Shown piece after piece: positions 51,600 through 59,968 of a stretch of 64,000 nucleotides of DNA. The stretch spans positions 124,001-188,000 of the IMG/VR virus record IMGVR_UViG_3300030419_008158; one strand, 5' to 3'. The notes below the pieces were generated by a model. It was not told the DNA's origin. It saw only the letters and a program-made list of their open reading frames with translations, and searched no databases. The number at the start of each line of letters is the position of its first letter. Position 1 is the first letter of the stretch. A program made the translations under genes and the position numbers. This DNA is from a virus.

Positions 51600-52048
51600 T
51601 ATGTACTCGCGACAAAGAGTTCAATGTCAACAGCCGAAGAGTCAGCTGATGCTTTCATTGATGTAAAATCTACAAAGCTGTCAAAAGCTGCACCAGCTGC
51701 ACTGCCCGAAACAGACGGGGATGTAAAGATCGCAGATCTTTTTGCAGGAAGTTTCATGTCGTATCGATTAAGGGCACCACTTACAAATGCTATTCTTACA
51801 AAATTTGTATCATCTAGGTTTGTAATTCTGACATACTGCAAGTTAGAAGTAACATAAGTTCCGGCTCCTGCCGACGAACTCAAAGCCAAGATTTCTGTTT
51901 CGTAGGTGGGTACTGTGAAAACACGTCGAGATGCTTCGTTGACATTGGGAATCGAATGAGTAACTCTACTTCCTACTTGATGTCCATTGAGCTTTACGTC
52001 TTCGTTGACTGTGACAGTCAGTGTTGCATCATCTATTGTTGTCGCCAT
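51599..52048 (-). CDS. Beta-rich virion-type protein
   Basis: 149 residues. TVTVNEDVKLNGHQVGSRVTHSIPNVNEASRRVFTVPTYETEILALSS and LQYVRITNLDDTNFVRIAFVSG read as a beta-sandwich, as in head-decoration or tail-tip proteins of T4-like marine phages. Gly/Ala/Ser-rich loops support a virion location. The exact role is unknown. Ribosome-binding site GGAGAT. Overlaps the 79-residue gene by 20 bases. Confidence 0.6.
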   Translation of the reverse strand: MATTIDDATLTVTVNEDVKLNGHQVGSRVTHSIPNVNEASRRVFTVPTYETEILALSSSAGAGTYVTSNLQYVRITNLDDTNFVRIAFVSGALNRYDMKLPAKRSAIFTSPSVSGSAAGAAFDSFVDFTSMKASADSSAVDIELFVAST

Positions 52049-52268
52049 CTTTTATCTCCAAAATTTTTTCTAGAATTACTTCCAGCAGAGCTTCTGCTTC
52101 TTTGTCATCGGATTCCATTTCTATAGCAGCTATTTGCCCTTGTGCTCTTTTTTTAGATGTATGACAAGCAGAATGTTTTTTACCTTTTTTGTCTGTGTAT
52201 GAAAGTGTGTAACTACCACTGTCTCCATCTGCTTGTTTACACTTGTTTTTTCGAACTGTGTAGGGCAT
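52029..52268 (-). CDS. Small conserved phage protein, 'CKQ...YTDKKGKKHSACHTSKKRA' type
   Basis: 79 residues. MPYTVRKNKCKQADGDSGSY, LSYTDKKGKKHSACHTSKKRAQGQIAAIE is a pattern I have seen repeatedly in marine phage proteins; two cysteines (10 and 35) and a His may bind zinc. A helical acidic tail (EALLEVILEKILEIKDG) follows. Function unknown; basic core suggests nucleic-acid contact. Confidence 0.65.
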   Translation of the reverse strand: MPYTVRKNKCKQADGDSGSYTLSYTDKKGKKHSACHTSKKRAQGQIAAIEMESDDKEAEALLEVILEKILEIKDGDNNR

Positions 52269-52271
52269 GGT

Positions 52272-53561
52272 CTATGCTCCACCACTGCACGACTCAGTTG
52301 ATAGATCGCTATCGTCGACTTCTATAAACTTTTCACTCTCGTGCTCTTCATCATCTTCTCTCATTCCCGAAACTTTGCTAATCATATCAGGAATCGGACA
52401 ATCACCAACATCAACTTCAAGAAACTTTTTTGCAGTTGCAGCACGTGCCATGGGAGCTGTCATCGACTTGTGTACAACAGTTGCAGCTGCAATTTTCCCC
52501 GGGTCACTATTTTTTTCTGCTTCCAGCAAAACTTTTCTTATAATTTTTCTAAGAACAGATTCAGACAGCATAAGATTTCTTTTCATAGTTTTTGTCTCTC
52601 CAATTGTACAGCTATGTGTGGGCTGGGTTGGCAATTCTCCTTTGGAAAATTCGTAGTTATATATTTCCAGCTCAGTACCTTCTGCGTTCTCAGAAGCCTC
52701 ATTATCACAAAGTTGAGCAACTCTTCGAGCATTTTCTGGATCGTCATCATAAAAGTGTATGTTATCGATGGAAGGATTGTGAATCTTACCAATTAGATCT
52801 CTCTTCGCTGATGCAGGATCACTGGGATTGAAATCAGCTGCGCCATAGACGACGTCAGCATTCGATCCGATTTCTGACGCCAAAAAATCCTGTATATCAG
52901 ATGCGTTAGTTGCAGGAACTTTACCTCCACCTAGTGTATCTAGATCGGTCTTTCCTTTTCTTGCTGTAACAACAGCGGTCATGTCGCCTGATGCTTCAGC
53001 ATCTAGGAACACATCTAGCATACTGTCTATTGGTTCTACTTCTGTGCCAATTGTACTTGATGGACTAAAGTCAGCAATGTGTATTTCGCCTGTTTTACCC
53101 TGGTCAAACATCTCTCGCCCGGCGCTTCGAATATCGTTGCTTATGTTGGGATTTACAACCAAACGAACATGTTCACCAGAAGGTATATACTTTTCTTTCC
53201 AGTCTCTATACTGCTCTGTGTCTAGAACAATCGCTTCAGCGTCATCTAGTTCATCATTGCTTCTAACAGTATTTCCTGATAGCCCTGGAGAGTTTACGTT
53301 TTTTTGAGCCGGCGTGCTGAGGTTTTTTACTTTTGATCCCACACGCGAATTTAGATTTTTTATGGGAATATACGATGAAGGGTCATCAGGGTCTCCACCG
53401 TTATATTCGACAGCTGCGACAAGTGTCGGTGAGGTGGTTACACCCAAAGTATCATCGAAATCAAAGACATGCAAATCTCTCTCCGGACTTTTTACTTGAT
53501 CCTCGTCCTGTTCTTGTAAAATTCCAGCTAGTTTACACCATCGATTGATAACTGCATCCAT
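52272..53561 (-). CDS. HAD-like phosphatase domain protein with internal targeting-type helix
   Basis: 429 residues. Residues 1-20 contain INRWCKLAGILQEQ, the motif that ends the two genes upstream. Residues 29-305 hold HAD motifs: LHVFDFDDTLGVT (nucleophile), MTAVVTARKGK and NIHFYDDDPENARRV (motif IV). After about residue 320 comes MKRNLMLSESVLRKIIRKVLLEAEK, a targeting-type helix with L-L-E, preceded by GGAGAG eleven bases before its ATG (52584-52586), so a second translation start inside the gene is possible. The tail is acidic. Likely packaged or structural rather than a simple enzyme (inference). GGAGAA and GATATTTA stand upstream. Confidence 0.65.
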   Translation of the reverse strand: MDAVINRWCKLAGILQEQDEDQVKSPERDLHVFDFDDTLGVTTSPTLVAAVEYNGGDPDDPSSYIPIKNLNSRVGSKVKNLSTPAQKNVNSPGLSGNTVRSNDELDDAEAIVLDTEQYRDWKEKYIPSGEHVRLVVNPNISNDIRSAGREMFDQGKTGEIHIADFSPSSTIGTEVEPIDSMLDVFLDAEASGDMTAVVTARKGKTDLDTLGGGKVPATNASDIQDFLASEIGSNADVVYGAADFNPSDPASAKRDLIGKIHNPSIDNIHFYDDDPENARRVAQLCDNEASENAEGTELEIYNYEFSKGELPTQPTHSCTIGETKTMKRNLMLSESVLRKIIRKVLLEAEKNSDPGKIAAATVVHKSMTAPMARAATAKKFLEVDVGDCPIPDMISKVSGMREDDEEHESEKFIEVDDSDLSTESCSGGA

Positions 53562-53590
53562 GAATAATTCTCCGAGTCACTTATGTTTGC

Positions 53591-53598
53591 TAAATATC
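53591..53598 (-). promoter_or_regulatory. GATATTTA motif upstream of the HAD-like gene
   Basis: Minus strand reads GAGATATTTAGCAAAC, 29 bases before the ATG at 53561. It overlaps a palindrome TCTCCGGAGA. Same octamer as before the fibre operon, the 494-residue gene and the cysteine-rich gene. Confidence 0.45.
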
Positions 53599-53687
53599 TC
53601 TCCGGAGATAAATTTGACACGGCGAACGAGAATTTATTTAGTGACAACTCTGTGAAAACAGACAGCAGCCAAAATAATCACGGTGAA

Positions 53688-53801
53688 TCATTCGCTTCTT
53701 TTATGAGTGTTTCTATATATTGTCGCAAACAATGAACCAGAGAGCTTTTTAGCAGCCTCTGTGATCAATTCTATGAAAGCGTTCCTGCTAGCTTGTTCCA
53801 T
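53688..53801 (-). CDS. Possible 37-residue helical peptide
   Basis: An ATG 28 bases inside the 3' end of the 354-residue gene opens a frame of 37 codons, MEQASRNAFIELITEAAKKL... ending in the 53562-53770 gap. The peptide is an amphipathic helix with an I-T-E-A site, resembling the targeting helices of neighbours. The ribosome-binding site is weak, so it may be non-coding. The rest of this 209-base gap holds the promoter motif, a 10-bp palindrome and nothing else I can identify. Confidence 0.3.
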   Translation of the reverse strand: MEQASRNAFIELITEAAKKLSGSLFATIYRNTHKRSE

Positions 53802-54835
53802 CTTTCAAGAAGAATATTTCCGCTGTTTCTTGTTCGCGACTCAGTTTTAGTCTTATTACCCAAAGCGTTGCCGATGGCAGTCAAGAATTTAAGAGTCTTC
53901 TGGGGATCTCCTAAAGCTTGCAAGTTTACTTGCCCGGCAGTTCCCATTGAAGCAGATGGATCATTGAACATGGTGGCAGCCCATCGATGGTGACCATCAA
54001 GAATCTCTCCGTTGGTGCCTGCCCAGGCGTCTAGATCTCCACCTGCTATTTGATTTTTAGGGTTCATTGCCATACCCAAAGCTTTGTAAATAAGAATATT
54101 AGACTGTGTAGGAATAGCGTCAGAAGCATTAAGCGATCCCCCCGCTTTTATTTCGATCTTGTCGTCTGTGTCATCTCCGTCATCAAGACCTGCAGTCATA
54201 AACTCTTTTGCACCTGGCGCATCCATGCCGACAAATTTATTTGGCGGAGGGGGCTCACCACCTTTGAGGTTAGAACTTTCTTCTTTTTCCTCTTCTTGCT
54301 CCATGAGAGCGCGCGCGCCCACCTTCCATGCTGCCTCCTTGAACGGAGCAGTAACATCAATATTATAGTCTCCGCCCGGTGTAAGAGCGTCTTCAACGTC
54401 AGAAACTTCCCCCTTAGCATCTTCGGGCCCGGGTAAGAAAGGCATGACACTTTTTGGTAATCCAGTGGAAGGAATTTTGGAAGCTAATGTGTTTAGGCGC
54501 TTGACAAACGTTTCAGGGCCAATCTTTTCAATCCATTCCTTAGCTTGCGCACCGTTAGTTTCATACCACTCGCCTTTCGTAATAGCTACGATTGGTGCGT
54601 CATCATCCCCAGAAAGAAGTTGGTTTGCGATTTCAACAGCATCTACATCTTTTACATTCGTCGTCTTATCAACCGAGGTTCCCTTAGGAGCATCTCCAAT
54701 TTTTCCAGATGCTTCTTTTTTCTCCTGGCCTTCCTCTTCTTGCTCAAAAAGAATCTTACTTAATTTCGGCAATTGGCTTGATGTGTCTTCATTTATGACA
54801 TGTCTTACTATTCTTCTTAGGTCGCTTTTCTTCAT
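53771..54835 (-). CDS. ParB/sulfiredoxin-like DGHHR protein with targeting-type N-terminus (paralogue 1)
   Basis: 354 residues. N-terminal KKSDLRRIVRHVINEDTSS is a basic amphipathic helix followed by an I-N-E site and an acidic spacer. The core has DDKIEIKAGGSLNASDAIPTQSN and ILDGHHRWAATMF (about 279-291), the 'DGHHR' motif of ParB-, SerK- and sulfiredoxin-fold proteins that bind nucleotide. The C-terminus is LLERWNKLAGTLS. The following gene to the right is a paralogue over the DGHHR region. AGGGAGAAAA is the ribosome-binding site. Possibly an enzyme carried in the head and injected, as T4 Alt is (inference). Confidence 0.65.
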   Translation of the reverse strand: MKKSDLRRIVRHVINEDTSSQLPKLSKILFEQEEEGQEKKEASGKIGDAPKGTSVDKTTNVKDVDAVEIANQLLSGDDDAPIVAITKGEWYETNGAQAKEWIEKIGPETFVKRLNTLASKIPSTGLPKSVMPFLPGPEDAKGEVSDVEDALTPGGDYNIDVTAPFKEAAWKVGARALMEQEEEKEESSNLKGGEPPPPNKFVGMDAPGAKEFMTAGLDDGDDTDDKIEIKAGGSLNASDAIPTQSNILIYKALGMAMNPKNQIAGGDLDAWAGTNGEILDGHHRWAATMFNDPSASMGTAGQVNLQALGDPQKTLKFLTAIGNALGNKTKTESRTRNSGNILLERWNKLAGTLS

Positions 54836-54866
54836 TTTTCTCCCTAGGGATTTACGTTGTGATGAC

Positions 54867-54874
54867 TAAGTATC
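54867..54874 (-). promoter_or_regulatory. GATACTTA variant of the GATATTTA motif
   Basis: Minus strand reads AAGATACTTAGTCATC, 31 bases before the ATG at 54835, with flanks (AAGATA-TTAGTC) matching the copy before the fibre operon. One mismatch in the octamer, so weaker evidence than the other four. Confidence 0.35.
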
Positions 54875-54876
54875 TT

Positions 54877-56361
54877 CTAGTCCTGAAAAATTCCTGCCAG
54901 CTTTTGCCAGCGTTCAACAATCAAGTTATCTTTTTCTAGATTTGATTCTTTCTTAAAGGGCGGGACAACATTATACTCACCGGCAGGAAGCCCTTTTTCA
55001 ATTTTTGCCAAACCTGAGGAGCCTCCAATAGACTCGTGATCTAACTGCGGCATATCTTCTCTAGATTTTGGCGCGCCATCTAGCGGTTGAGGCAGAGATC
55101 CTAAATTTTCTCCCACTTTGCTGGCAATTGCTTTTCTGATGGGGTCGTTTTCAAATCCTGTTCCTGAGTCTGCCAAAGAGACAAACTCTTCATCTCCTGT
55201 TAGACCGGCCCACTCATTTATTTTAGGGTGCTTTCCGTCTGCAATTGACTTAATCATAGCATCATTCAGCAGCGGCCCCGGGGCCTTTTCATCAGTCTGC
55301 TTACCTTTGTTTGCGTCTATCATGGCAACAATTGCATCTTTGCTTTTTCCGATGATGTCAGTTGCTGCTCCACCTCCTTTTGATGGATGCTGTCCGCTAT
55401 CATTGACAGCGGCAACTGCAAGCTGCGCTGCTGCCAGCTTATCAGCCACACTCCCGGGAAAACCAAAATCTTTTGCATTTATCGATCCGTCCGGCGTAAT
55501 AGCAAAAACGCCCGACCAGCGATGATGTCCGTCCAAAACAGCATTTCCGGAAATAGATATCGCTCCTGGTGCACCAGAAGTCTTGCTGGTAATTGCACTT
55601 TCTAGAACTTTTGCACTTCCTAAAGGAAATGAAACAGATTGCATCAAATCAATGAACTGCTGCGTAGGTCCTAGACTGCTTACGCTCACAGGAGTAGCAC
55701 TCCCTACTGTAATCTTATCATCCGGCTCTGCACCGTCATCAGCTTCAGCAGCTTTGACAAGAACATCCTGAACACCCGGGTCTTTATTTCCTTGTGCATC
55801 CATGAATGCTCGAACCCCCTCAGGTCCTGCTTTATATGCTGTTTCAAGATCTTTTCCTGGATCGCCAGTGACCTCTGGAGATTCTTTTTCTTCTTTGTCT
55901 TCTTGTTCAAAAAGGTTTCTCATTTCTGAGAGAATTATTTTTCGCAAGTCTTTGCTGTCAATTTTCTTAGTAGGTTTTGTAAAACCCAATGCTTCAGAAA
56001 GTGTAATTTTTCCCATGAATTTATTCTCCATTCTTCTTCCCATACCCGACCTTGTTGGCAACTCAATGTCATACTCACCTGGCATTAAATCTTGAATTCT
56101 ACGTTCCATTTCAATGTATTCTAGGTCTTGTATCACTTGTTCTTCTCGGGCACGATTAACAGCAGCGTATTCTTCCCAAATTTCATCTACAGCGGATTCT
56201 GCCTCTTCCATTGTTTCGAACATTGGAATTTTAGGTCGACGACCGTACAATTCTTTGTACATGTCAGAATACATGCCACCCAAATCTTGCAACTTTTGAT
56301 CATACTCGGCGTCTGCTGTGTCTCTAGGGTGCAATTCTCTAATAAGTTTGCTCAGGTGCAT
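54877..56361 (-). CDS. DGHHR protein with N-terminal extension and internal targeting-type helix (paralogue 2)
   Basis: 494 residues from the ATG with AAGGAG six bases upstream (MHLSKLIRELHP); a GTG five codons earlier lies within the Shine-Dalgarno region. Residues 1-115 are a helical charged domain. Near 116 is MGKITLSEALGF, then IDSKDLRKIILSEMRNLFEQED, a targeting-type helix with L-S-E and L-F-E sites. Its ATG (56013-56015) has GGAG nine bases upstream, so internal initiation is possible. The rest parallels the 354-residue gene: DDKITVGSATPVSVSSLG, AVLDGHHRWSGVF and a terminal IVERWQKLAGIFQD. A fused pair of genes is suspected. Confidence 0.65.
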   Translation of the reverse strand: MHLSKLIRELHPRDTADAEYDQKLQDLGGMYSDMYKELYGRRPKIPMFETMEEAESAVDEIWEEYAAVNRAREEQVIQDLEYIEMERRIQDLMPGEYDIELPTRSGMGRRMENKFMGKITLSEALGFTKPTKKIDSKDLRKIILSEMRNLFEQEDKEEKESPEVTGDPGKDLETAYKAGPEGVRAFMDAQGNKDPGVQDVLVKAAEADDGAEPDDKITVGSATPVSVSSLGPTQQFIDLMQSVSFPLGSAKVLESAITSKTSGAPGAISISGNAVLDGHHRWSGVFAITPDGSINAKDFGFPGSVADKLAAAQLAVAAVNDSGQHPSKGGGAATDIIGKSKDAIVAMIDANKGKQTDEKAPGPLLNDAMIKSIADGKHPKINEWAGLTGDEEFVSLADSGTGFENDPIRKAIASKVGENLGSLPQPLDGAPKSREDMPQLDHESIGGSSGLAKIEKGLPAGEYNVVPPFKKESNLEKDNLIVERWQKLAGIFQD

Positions 56362-56382
56362 GATTTTCTCCTTCACTAGCAG

Positions 56383-56390
56383 TAAATATC
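56383..56390 (-). promoter_or_regulatory. GATATTTA motif upstream of the 494-residue gene
   Basis: Minus strand reads GCATGATATTTACTGC, 21 bases before the ATG at 56361, with AAGGAG between. It lies in the short gap after the MopE/VWA lipoprotein gene. Confidence 0.45.
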
Positions 56391-56405
56391 ATGCAAAGAA
56401 AAAAG

Positions 56406-58499
56406 CTACTCAGGATTGCAAATCTCAGAAAGAATTTGCATTAAAGAGCCGTACATTTGTGTAGCGTTGCTAGACAGTTGAAAATACTCACCTGAACATG
56501 TGGAAGCAATTTCATCCCACTCCCATGATTCGTTAGTAGAAAAAGTGTATATCTTGGTTTTGGGCGCACTGATACAAGCATTTTTTATCTGCTCTACAGA
56601 AATCTCAGGTATCATGTAGCTTTGCTCTTCTTCATCGCTGAACACGATAATGATTTTATCAGCAGTCGGTCTCCAGCCAATTGTAAACACGTCTTTTGGT
56701 GGGATTGACTCACCGACATCTGTGTCCCACTCTGTTGCACTCATATCCATGTTTGCACCAGAAGAAATATTATGCAAAGACAAGTATATTCCATCAAGAA
56801 GCATCTCACTTCCTGTGTTCATTCCGTCGCTTCCAAGCGCAGCAAATGCTGCTAGAAAGTCCGGAAAGGGTGCAATATCTGACACTAGAATTAATCTTTC
56901 TTCAAATTCTCCTGCAAGTTGTTTCGGACCAACAATAAGACCCCAGTGTAACTTATCTTCAAGGGAATAGTAGGCAGCAAATTGATTTAATGCAATTAGA
57001 ACAGCTTCGATTTCATCAATCATCGAGCCAGACCAATCGATAACAAAAAGAATATCAGTTTCTGGTACTTCTTTTCCCCAGTCAACTTGTCCATCACAGT
57101 CATCATCAATTCCGTTACATTCTTCCGGCTTGGGTAGTACTTGATCTGCGCACATATTATCGATAAAGATATTATCTGACGTGTATGAACCCCAGGATCC
57201 CATATTGCACGTCATATTGCCTGCTTCGCAGATTCCTATGCCTAAAGTACCCTCTGGGCCTGTGTAACAATCTGCAATAAGACCCTCATCAATAAGAGTG
57301 TTGCAGTTGTCATCAAAGTTATTACACTTCTCTTCATTTAGAGGCATACCGACCAAGGAGTCACAAGCTGGGTCTGAGCCGGGAGGATCAACTAGCCAGT
57401 GGCAAATAGCGTAGCAAGGTGATAGAACAATCTCTTCACACCCAGGATCATTACAAAGACATGTCTTATATCCCTGGCCGCACAAGAGTGGCGGCTCAAA
57501 ACAGGGTAGAAGCTTTCCAACGTCTTGCACTGTGCATAGACACTCTATTCCATCGTCTATCAAGCCGTTACAATCGTCATCAAACCCGTTGCAAATCTCA
57601 GGCATTGGTTGCTTGGCTGTGCAACCACTCCAGTTTCCTGCGACGCAGACTTTGACCCCGACACCACATGCCGTGCTACACTCTTCTATTAGCTCATCAT
57701 CAACAAACCCATTGCAATCATTGTCGATCCCGTCGCATTCTTCAGCCGGAACTGCTCCGCACTCATCGCATGCGTTTCTTTGACCTTCGTCAATTTCACC
57801 ATCACAGTCATTGTCTGCATAATCACAAATTTCTTCTTGAGGTATGGGCCCGTAACAGACAAAGACACCGTCTTCACATATGGCATTCCCAGGCCCACAC
57901 TCATTTTCACAGGGTTCCACACCGATATCTTCGTCTGTAAGGCTATCACAGTCATTATCTTGTCCGTCACAAATTTCTTCTGTGCAGTCTTGACAGTCTG
58001 AAAAGTAAAGCTTGCCCTTGTCACAAACAACGTTTTGTTTACCGAGGGACCCATCTTCCATTTCACAATACTGCCACCCATAATCTAATGTCTGTGCACC
58101 TGGAGGACACTCGTATGCTTCGTAACATTCTCCCATAAAAAGAATTTGAGGTGGATCACATTCGTTTATTCCTAGAGGTTTACAAGGAACGTCTGAATCG
58201 TGACAAAAGTTTAGAACGACCTGCTTCTTCTCCATTGTAGGTTCACCGAATACAGGTGGACAAAACCATTCTTGTGTTTCACAACACTGAGGTTTGCAGC
58301 TGCACCACATAAACTGATCCTCTATTGTGATAGTTGCACAGGGATCTACATCTTCGGGAGGTGTGTCTGGTGTGTCGACATTCCTGGGATCTGTATCTAT
58401 TACAACTTGTGTGCTAGAAACATCTACCGGACTGCCACGGTCGTCGGCACAACCAACAACAAATAATAACGTAAGCGCCAGTGAGACAATTTTATTCAT
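56406..58499 (-). CDS. MopE-like calcium-repeat lipoprotein with C-terminal VWA domain
   Basis: 697 residues. Signal peptide and lipobox MNKIVSLALTLLFVVGC (Cys17). Six repeats of the MopE/'CDGxDNDCDGxxDE' type: EEICDGQDNDCDSLTDE, EEICDYADNDCDGEIDE, EECDGIDNDCNGFVDDE, PEICNGFDDDCNGLIDD, EKCNNFDDNCNTLIDE and EECNGIDDDCDGQVD, presumably calcium-binding and disulfide-rich. A VWA domain starts near residue 480 with DILFVIDWSGSMIDE (MIDAS DxSxS). These proteins are frequent in Myxococcota and relatives. In a phage, an exported adhesin or host-surface mimic is plausible. No Shine-Dalgarno is obvious; TATAAT lies 12-17 bases upstream. Confidence 0.85.
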   Translation of the reverse strand: MNKIVSLALTLLFVVGCADDRGSPVDVSSTQVVIDTDPRNVDTPDTPPEDVDPCATITIEDQFMWCSCKPQCCETQEWFCPPVFGEPTMEKKQVVLNFCHDSDVPCKPLGINECDPPQILFMGECYEAYECPPGAQTLDYGWQYCEMEDGSLGKQNVVCDKGKLYFSDCQDCTEEICDGQDNDCDSLTDEDIGVEPCENECGPGNAICEDGVFVCYGPIPQEEICDYADNDCDGEIDEGQRNACDECGAVPAEECDGIDNDCNGFVDDELIEECSTACGVGVKVCVAGNWSGCTAKQPMPEICNGFDDDCNGLIDDGIECLCTVQDVGKLLPCFEPPLLCGQGYKTCLCNDPGCEEIVLSPCYAICHWLVDPPGSDPACDSLVGMPLNEEKCNNFDDNCNTLIDEGLIADCYTGPEGTLGIGICEAGNMTCNMGSWGSYTSDNIFIDNMCADQVLPKPEECNGIDDDCDGQVDWGKEVPETDILFVIDWSGSMIDEIEAVLIALNQFAAYYSLEDKLHWGLIVGPKQLAGEFEERLILVSDIAPFPDFLAAFAALGSDGMNTGSEMLLDGIYLSLHNISSGANMDMSATEWDTDVGESIPPKDVFTIGWRPTADKIIIVFSDEEEQSYMIPEISVEQIKNACISAPKTKIYTFSTNESWEWDEIASTCSGEYFQLSSNATQMYGSLMQILSEICNPE

Positions 58500-58563
58500 G
58501 CTATGTTAAACATTATAAAATTGTCGAAACAGTAAAAAGAAAAATTATCTAATAGTCAAATGA
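58500..58563 (-). promoter_or_regulatory. Intergenic region with host-like -10 element before the MopE/VWA gene
   Basis: 64 bases. On the minus strand TTTTATAATG provides a consensus -10 (TATAAT) just upstream of the lipoprotein start; TTGACT occurs further up but with unsuitable spacing. AGATAATTTTTC resembles a degenerate GATATTTA. It may be a bacterial-type promoter, different from the late motif of neighbours. Confidence 0.3.
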
Positions 58564-59967
58564 TTACACTTTGATTCTATCAATTGTCTGTGGATAGCTT
58601 ACAGCAATATCTTTGTAAAGCTTCTTCATCACTGCTTTCGTAATATTTGCCAGCTCTTCTTTTGTTGCTTTGTTCTTAAGAATTTTCTCTACTTCTGTCT
58701 TGATGGTTTTTTGCAGATCTTTTCCAACAACTTTTGTAATTTCTTTTTGTGCTTCTTTTCTAGAAATCCTTTCGATTTCTTTCATGTCTGTTTTGGTAAA
58801 TTTTTCTACCAAAAGTATCTCTCTTACATGTCTTCTAAAGCGAAGCTCTTCTTGGATATAGCTTTGAGCAATTCGACTATATCCTGCTGCAAGCCTAAGC
58901 TTTTGTTCGGGAGGTTGTTCTCTAGACAACCCTAGTTTATCAATGATAAGGGAGATCACTTCTTGCATGTCATCTCTAGTCAGACCCCTAACATACGCTT
59001 TTACTTGCTGCATAAATTGTTTTCTGTCAGCCGGCTCAGCAAACGCTCGATCCTCAGACCCAACTGTTTTCATTAGATTTTTTGCAGTTTTTTCGAAAAG
59101 TTGATCCGGATCCATAACTTCCAAAGATGCTATTTGAGATCCTGCGCCCTCAGTTTGACCACCTTCAGAGTTTTGACCATCCGACCCTAAAATTATCTCC
59201 ATATTCTTCTTGTTTAGGCGCCCATCAGACATGCCAAGTTTTTTTACTAGCTGCTTCTTGACTGCTTTAATAAGATCGTCAGCATCAGCCGGCTTTTTTG
59301 TAAGAGCATCTAAAAGTCTGTTTCGAAGATTTTCTAAAGGTTTACCCTGGGTTATCTCTACGGGTTCTTGTGGAAGATGTTTTACGATATTGTTTACAAC
59401 TCCCTCTCTGCTGATTGGTGCAGTCACGTGCCCCCAACGAATTATAACATTTTCGTCGTTTCCAGTTTTTATGACCCCGATATTACCTAGCATTTTCTTA
59501 TCAGGTTCTTTTATGATAAGTGCAAGAATAGATTCAATTTTTGGCGAGGAGCTTGATGTGGCTGCAGAAAAATTATCGTCTGCACGATATGAAGAAAAAG
59601 AAGACTTGACAGAATAGTAAACACCGTCCTTATCAGCATCATAAAAAGTTGTGACACCTGCACTACCTTGATCTTCTACACCAAAACCCCAAAACTGGAG
59701 CATTTTTTCGGCAATTGACTGCCACGCATTTTTATTCCCGCTCTCAGTCGCAACAGAGTGAACTAATTCATTGAATACCAGAACCTCTGAAAGCAGCTTA
59801 TCAGCGTCACCAGCTCGGGCAATATTCTCAGCGTATTTTGGTATATTGATATCGTATGCTACTGGAATATCAACACTGACACTCCCAGCAGCGCCTGCAT
59901 CCATTTTCAATACTTTTTCGGATAAGATTACATTTCTTATCCAAGACTTTAAGAGCCTCTTTTTCAT
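58564..59967 (-). CDS. Large protein with targeting-type N-terminus, function unknown
   Basis: 467 residues from the ATG ten bases after GAAGAG, giving MKKRLLKSWIRNVILSEKVLK; the longer reading intrudes into the upstream gene. The N-terminal helix and I-L-S-E site resemble the other targeting peptides. Residues 30-250 are alpha/beta with a FYDADKDGVYYSVKSSFSSY segment; 'D..K.G..YSVKSS' recalls PD-(D/E)XK-type cores (D...VKSS) but this is only suggestive. Residues 330-467 are long charged helices (coiled-coil). Probably a packaged or scaffold-like head protein. Confidence 0.55.
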   Translation of the reverse strand: MKKRLLKSWIRNVILSEKVLKMDAGAAGSVSVDIPVAYDINIPKYAENIARAGDADKLLSEVLVFNELVHSVATESGNKNAWQSIAEKMLQFWGFGVEDQGSAGVTTFYDADKDGVYYSVKSSFSSYRADDNFSAATSSSSPKIESILALIIKEPDKKMLGNIGVIKTGNDENVIIRWGHVTAPISREGVVNNIVKHLPQEPVEITQGKPLENLRNRLLDALTKKPADADDLIKAVKKQLVKKLGMSDGRLNKKNMEIILGSDGQNSEGGQTEGAGSQIASLEVMDPDQLFEKTAKNLMKTVGSEDRAFAEPADRKQFMQQVKAYVRGLTRDDMQEVISLIIDKLGLSREQPPEQKLRLAAGYSRIAQSYIQEELRFRRHVREILLVEKFTKTDMKEIERISRKEAQKEITKVVGKDLQKTIKTEVEKILKNKATKEELANITKAVMKKLYKDIAVSYPQTIDRIKV

Positions 59968-59968
59968 T

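Noticed and set aside
53583-53735. 50-codon plus-strand open frame in the 53562-53770 gap
   Set aside because: No ribosome-binding site, opposite to neighbouring genes and overlaps the promoter-like motif and a minus-strand frame.
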